This document shows, one piece after another, positions 61,868-64,000 of a stretch of 64,000 nt of DNA. Each line of letters begins with the position of its first letter. Position 1 is the stretch's first letter. The notes below the pieces were generated by a model. It was given only the letters and a program-made list of their open reading frames with translations, ran no database searches and was not told where the DNA came from. The stretch comes from Mycteria americana (Eukaryota > Chordata > Aves > Ciconiiformes > Ciconiidae), in the NCBI RefSeq assembly GCF_035582795.1, contig NC_134373.1, positions 34,194,501 through 34,258,500 of the forward strand. Reading direction: 5' to 3'. Made by a program: the position numbers and the translations under genes.

Positions 61868-64000
61868 CTGAAAAATAATTAAAAAGGGTGAAAAATGCAG
61901 ATAAGAAACATTAAATATACTTCTCTTAAATAAATTGGAGACTGAGTTAAAAAATATGCCTATTATATTTTTCTGAATTTTCTGAGGAGGCAATTAGTCA
62001 TTTGAGAGCAGAACCAACCACAGCTGCAAAAATGCCTTACAAAGAAAACAGGTTTTACAAATAGCTTTGCCTACTAGGAAACAGAGGAGGAAGAAACATG
62101 TGGGATGGGACAGCTAGGAATGTGAAACCACAGAGAAGAGATGAGGAATGAAACTGGTATCAGATAGAAGAAAGGCTTGCTTTGCAGTAACAATAAATTG
62201 TTTTTCTCCCCTTCTTTAAGGAACAACTGGAGATTATGTAATTCAGAAACAAGTAAATACAGCCCTTAGTTTCAAGTCAGCCACAGAGGTTCACAGATCT
62301 CTCTTCTTGAAGAGACACCAGAAAACATTTCTCAACTGGAAAGTGAAATCTGAGAAATATTTTCCAGTATGGAGTCAGAATTTCAGCAATCCTGCAGTGC
62401 ATCCATTTTCGTAACCCCAGATAAGAGCAAACAACTCAGCAAACCAGAGAAGTAATCTCAATACAGAGAAATGTTTACTGAAGTAACACACTTTTGGTGA
62501 AAGCTGCCATACATTATTACAAACCGTAATTGTAATGGCACACAAAAGAACCTGAGAGTGAAGGGAAAAGGAGCTTCTCCTGCCCGTGCACTAGGTAGCA
62601 TCCTACGTGAGTAACTCTGCTGGCACTACAGGAATGGCAGCGTTCCCATCCCAATCACTCTTTTAAAAAAAACCAAACCTGTCCATCAAAAGTCTTGTTA
62701 TACATGGATTCAGTGCCACACTCATGTATAACAACGATTTTGATTGACAGCTTAGCCACCTGGAACTTAAGAAAAAAAGCCCTGACATTGTTTTTAAATT
62801 TGAAACTGCCAACTGGTGGCGGCTTCTGTTAACTCTTACTTATGGCCACGCGGGCACAAGGGGAGCCAAACCAGCGCATCCATCCCCTTTCTTCCCGGCT
62901 TCAGCAGATCCCGAAGAAGCTCTCTGAAGATGCAGCAACAGTGCAGAGGACGCAGTATTCACTTTTGCCAACTGAAAGCCAAAAGGGAAGTTAACTACAT
63001 CCAGGCTAGTTAAGATACTACAGGTAACTGCACAGAAGATGTCATGTCATGTCGTGGCATCCTCCATCACTCAGAAAAAGTCCCAAGAGGCAAAAAAAGG
63101 AAAAAAAAAAAAGTTCTGATCACACGTAACTTCCCGCTGGCAGTTCGGGGAAGCAGCAGAGTCCTCCTAAGAATACAGGATCTCTTCTACACAGCCGATT
63201 CTCCGTGTTATTTGTAATCATGAACACATCTTGGAGGGAAAGAGGACAACCACGGTGTCTGGCTTCTTAGCTTCCTGACTCACACTGAACAGATGTGTGC
63301 ATCAAGGCTGGCACTGGCACTGCAACACACTTCCCTCAAGCAAAAAGGAGGTGCTCCAGATTTTCTTTTCCCTCCTCCAGATGGCATGGCAGTGCAGCTT
63401 GGATAAGACATTTAGCCTCCAGGAAAGAAAGCATGGAGTCACAAATACATCACTATTCCAGCTGAGAGTCTCCCCTGTCTCTGGGGGCTTTGCCAACCCG
63501 GTGATCATAGGAATTCCCAGAATTTACAGGAGTCTTTTCAATACTCTGCATTGGAGACTGTAGGTCCCAATTACAAACTCTGCAGGAATACCGTACCTAA
63601 TGGGGGCTTTTAAGCTGTTACGTCCCTTCTTAGCTTTAGCTTGCCTAGGAAAACAAGCTAAACTCTTGACTCTCCACTTACTTCACCATCCCAACAGCTC
63701 TTGGCACTTCCTGAAGTCTGCACATCCCTTTTTTTTTAATGCATTACCAGAGCTGATGTATACTATCCCAGGTTCAGCTCTCACAGCCTTGTACAAGAAA
63801 GTTCACACTTTTGTGTCTCTTTAAATGAGCTCTTCTGCTGCACACTGAGGATCACAATTTCTTTTTTCACTGTCATAAAGCAGTTGCTCACTGTGATCCA
63901 TTACTACATTCAAGTCTCTCATTTTTCCTGTTACTGAACTCCTTGTTCCTTGGTACCAGCCCCAAACCTGCATGCTGAATTTCACCCCATAGGTATTATT
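61868..64000. other. INSIG2 upstream region or first intron; no coding sequence recognised
   Basis: Expected to hold the intron upstream of the ATG exon and possibly a noncoding first exon. A mildly CpG-enriched patch around 62816-62960 and a minus-strand GTAAGA at 62839-62834 could mark a noncoding exon, but the support is weak. There is no dense CpG island. Short open frames on both strands are unrecognisable. Confidence 0.4.

Noticed and set aside
1-64000. Search for tRNA, rRNA and clear microRNA hairpins
   Set aside because: No segment with tRNA A/B boxes in a foldable context, rRNA similarity or a long near-perfect hairpin was recognised by eye; a covariance-model scan would be decisive.

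Overview
The window looks like nuclear DNA from a bird. The evidence is a 3'-terminal CR1 LINE ending in tandem ATTCTGTG octamers, a low load of young repeats, compact introns, and one clear vertebrate gene, INSIG2, on the minus strand at the right end. No bacterial, viral or plasmid gene organisation was seen. Bird rather than another CR1-rich sauropsid such as a crocodilian or turtle is likely but not proven.

Right end (about 53.3-64 kb): INSIG2, the ER membrane sterol sensor partner. Five coding exons could be placed to the base from splice sites and reading frame (61770-61527, 58652-58528, 56263-56097, 55669-55570, 55087-55046). They join in frame to 225 codons plus a stop. The ATG exon extends upstream as 5' UTR to a probable splice acceptor at 61868. 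The noncoding first exon and promoter were not identified and may lie in 61.9-64 kb or beyond the window. The 3' UTR probably runs leftwards about 1.5 kb to a polyadenylation signal near 53.5 kb. The second coding intron has the hallmarks of a minor-spliceosome (U12-type) intron.

The rest (about 1-53 kb) is a gene desert downstream of INSIG2. In human and other vertebrates the neighbour on this side of INSIG2 is EN1, across a long gene-poor interval, so regulatory DNA is the expected content. None of the open reading frames here resembles a known protein. What can be seen: a 5'-truncated CR1 retrotransposon with two visible ORF lesions (38.1-39.4 kb); a 53-bp minisatellite of nearly eight units (32.55-32.97 kb); a CpG island-like segment away from any gene (43.5-43.84 kb); several GC-rich, G-run-rich patches (4.2-4.5, 20.7-21.3, 24.4-24.6, 26.3-26.5 kb); scattered old inverted-repeat fragments sharing a 'CCATTGAAGTCAATGG'-like core; and AT-rich segments with homeodomain-type dyads that look like conserved noncoding elements (26.5-30, 34.3-34.7, 43.9-46.9, 51.8-52.3 kb).

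No new multi-gene system was found. The observations most worth following are the U12 intron of INSIG2, the orphan CpG island with its flanking dyads, and the paired-homeodomain and PBX/MEIS-like sites in the desert. Conservation could not be measured here, so all enhancer statements are inference.
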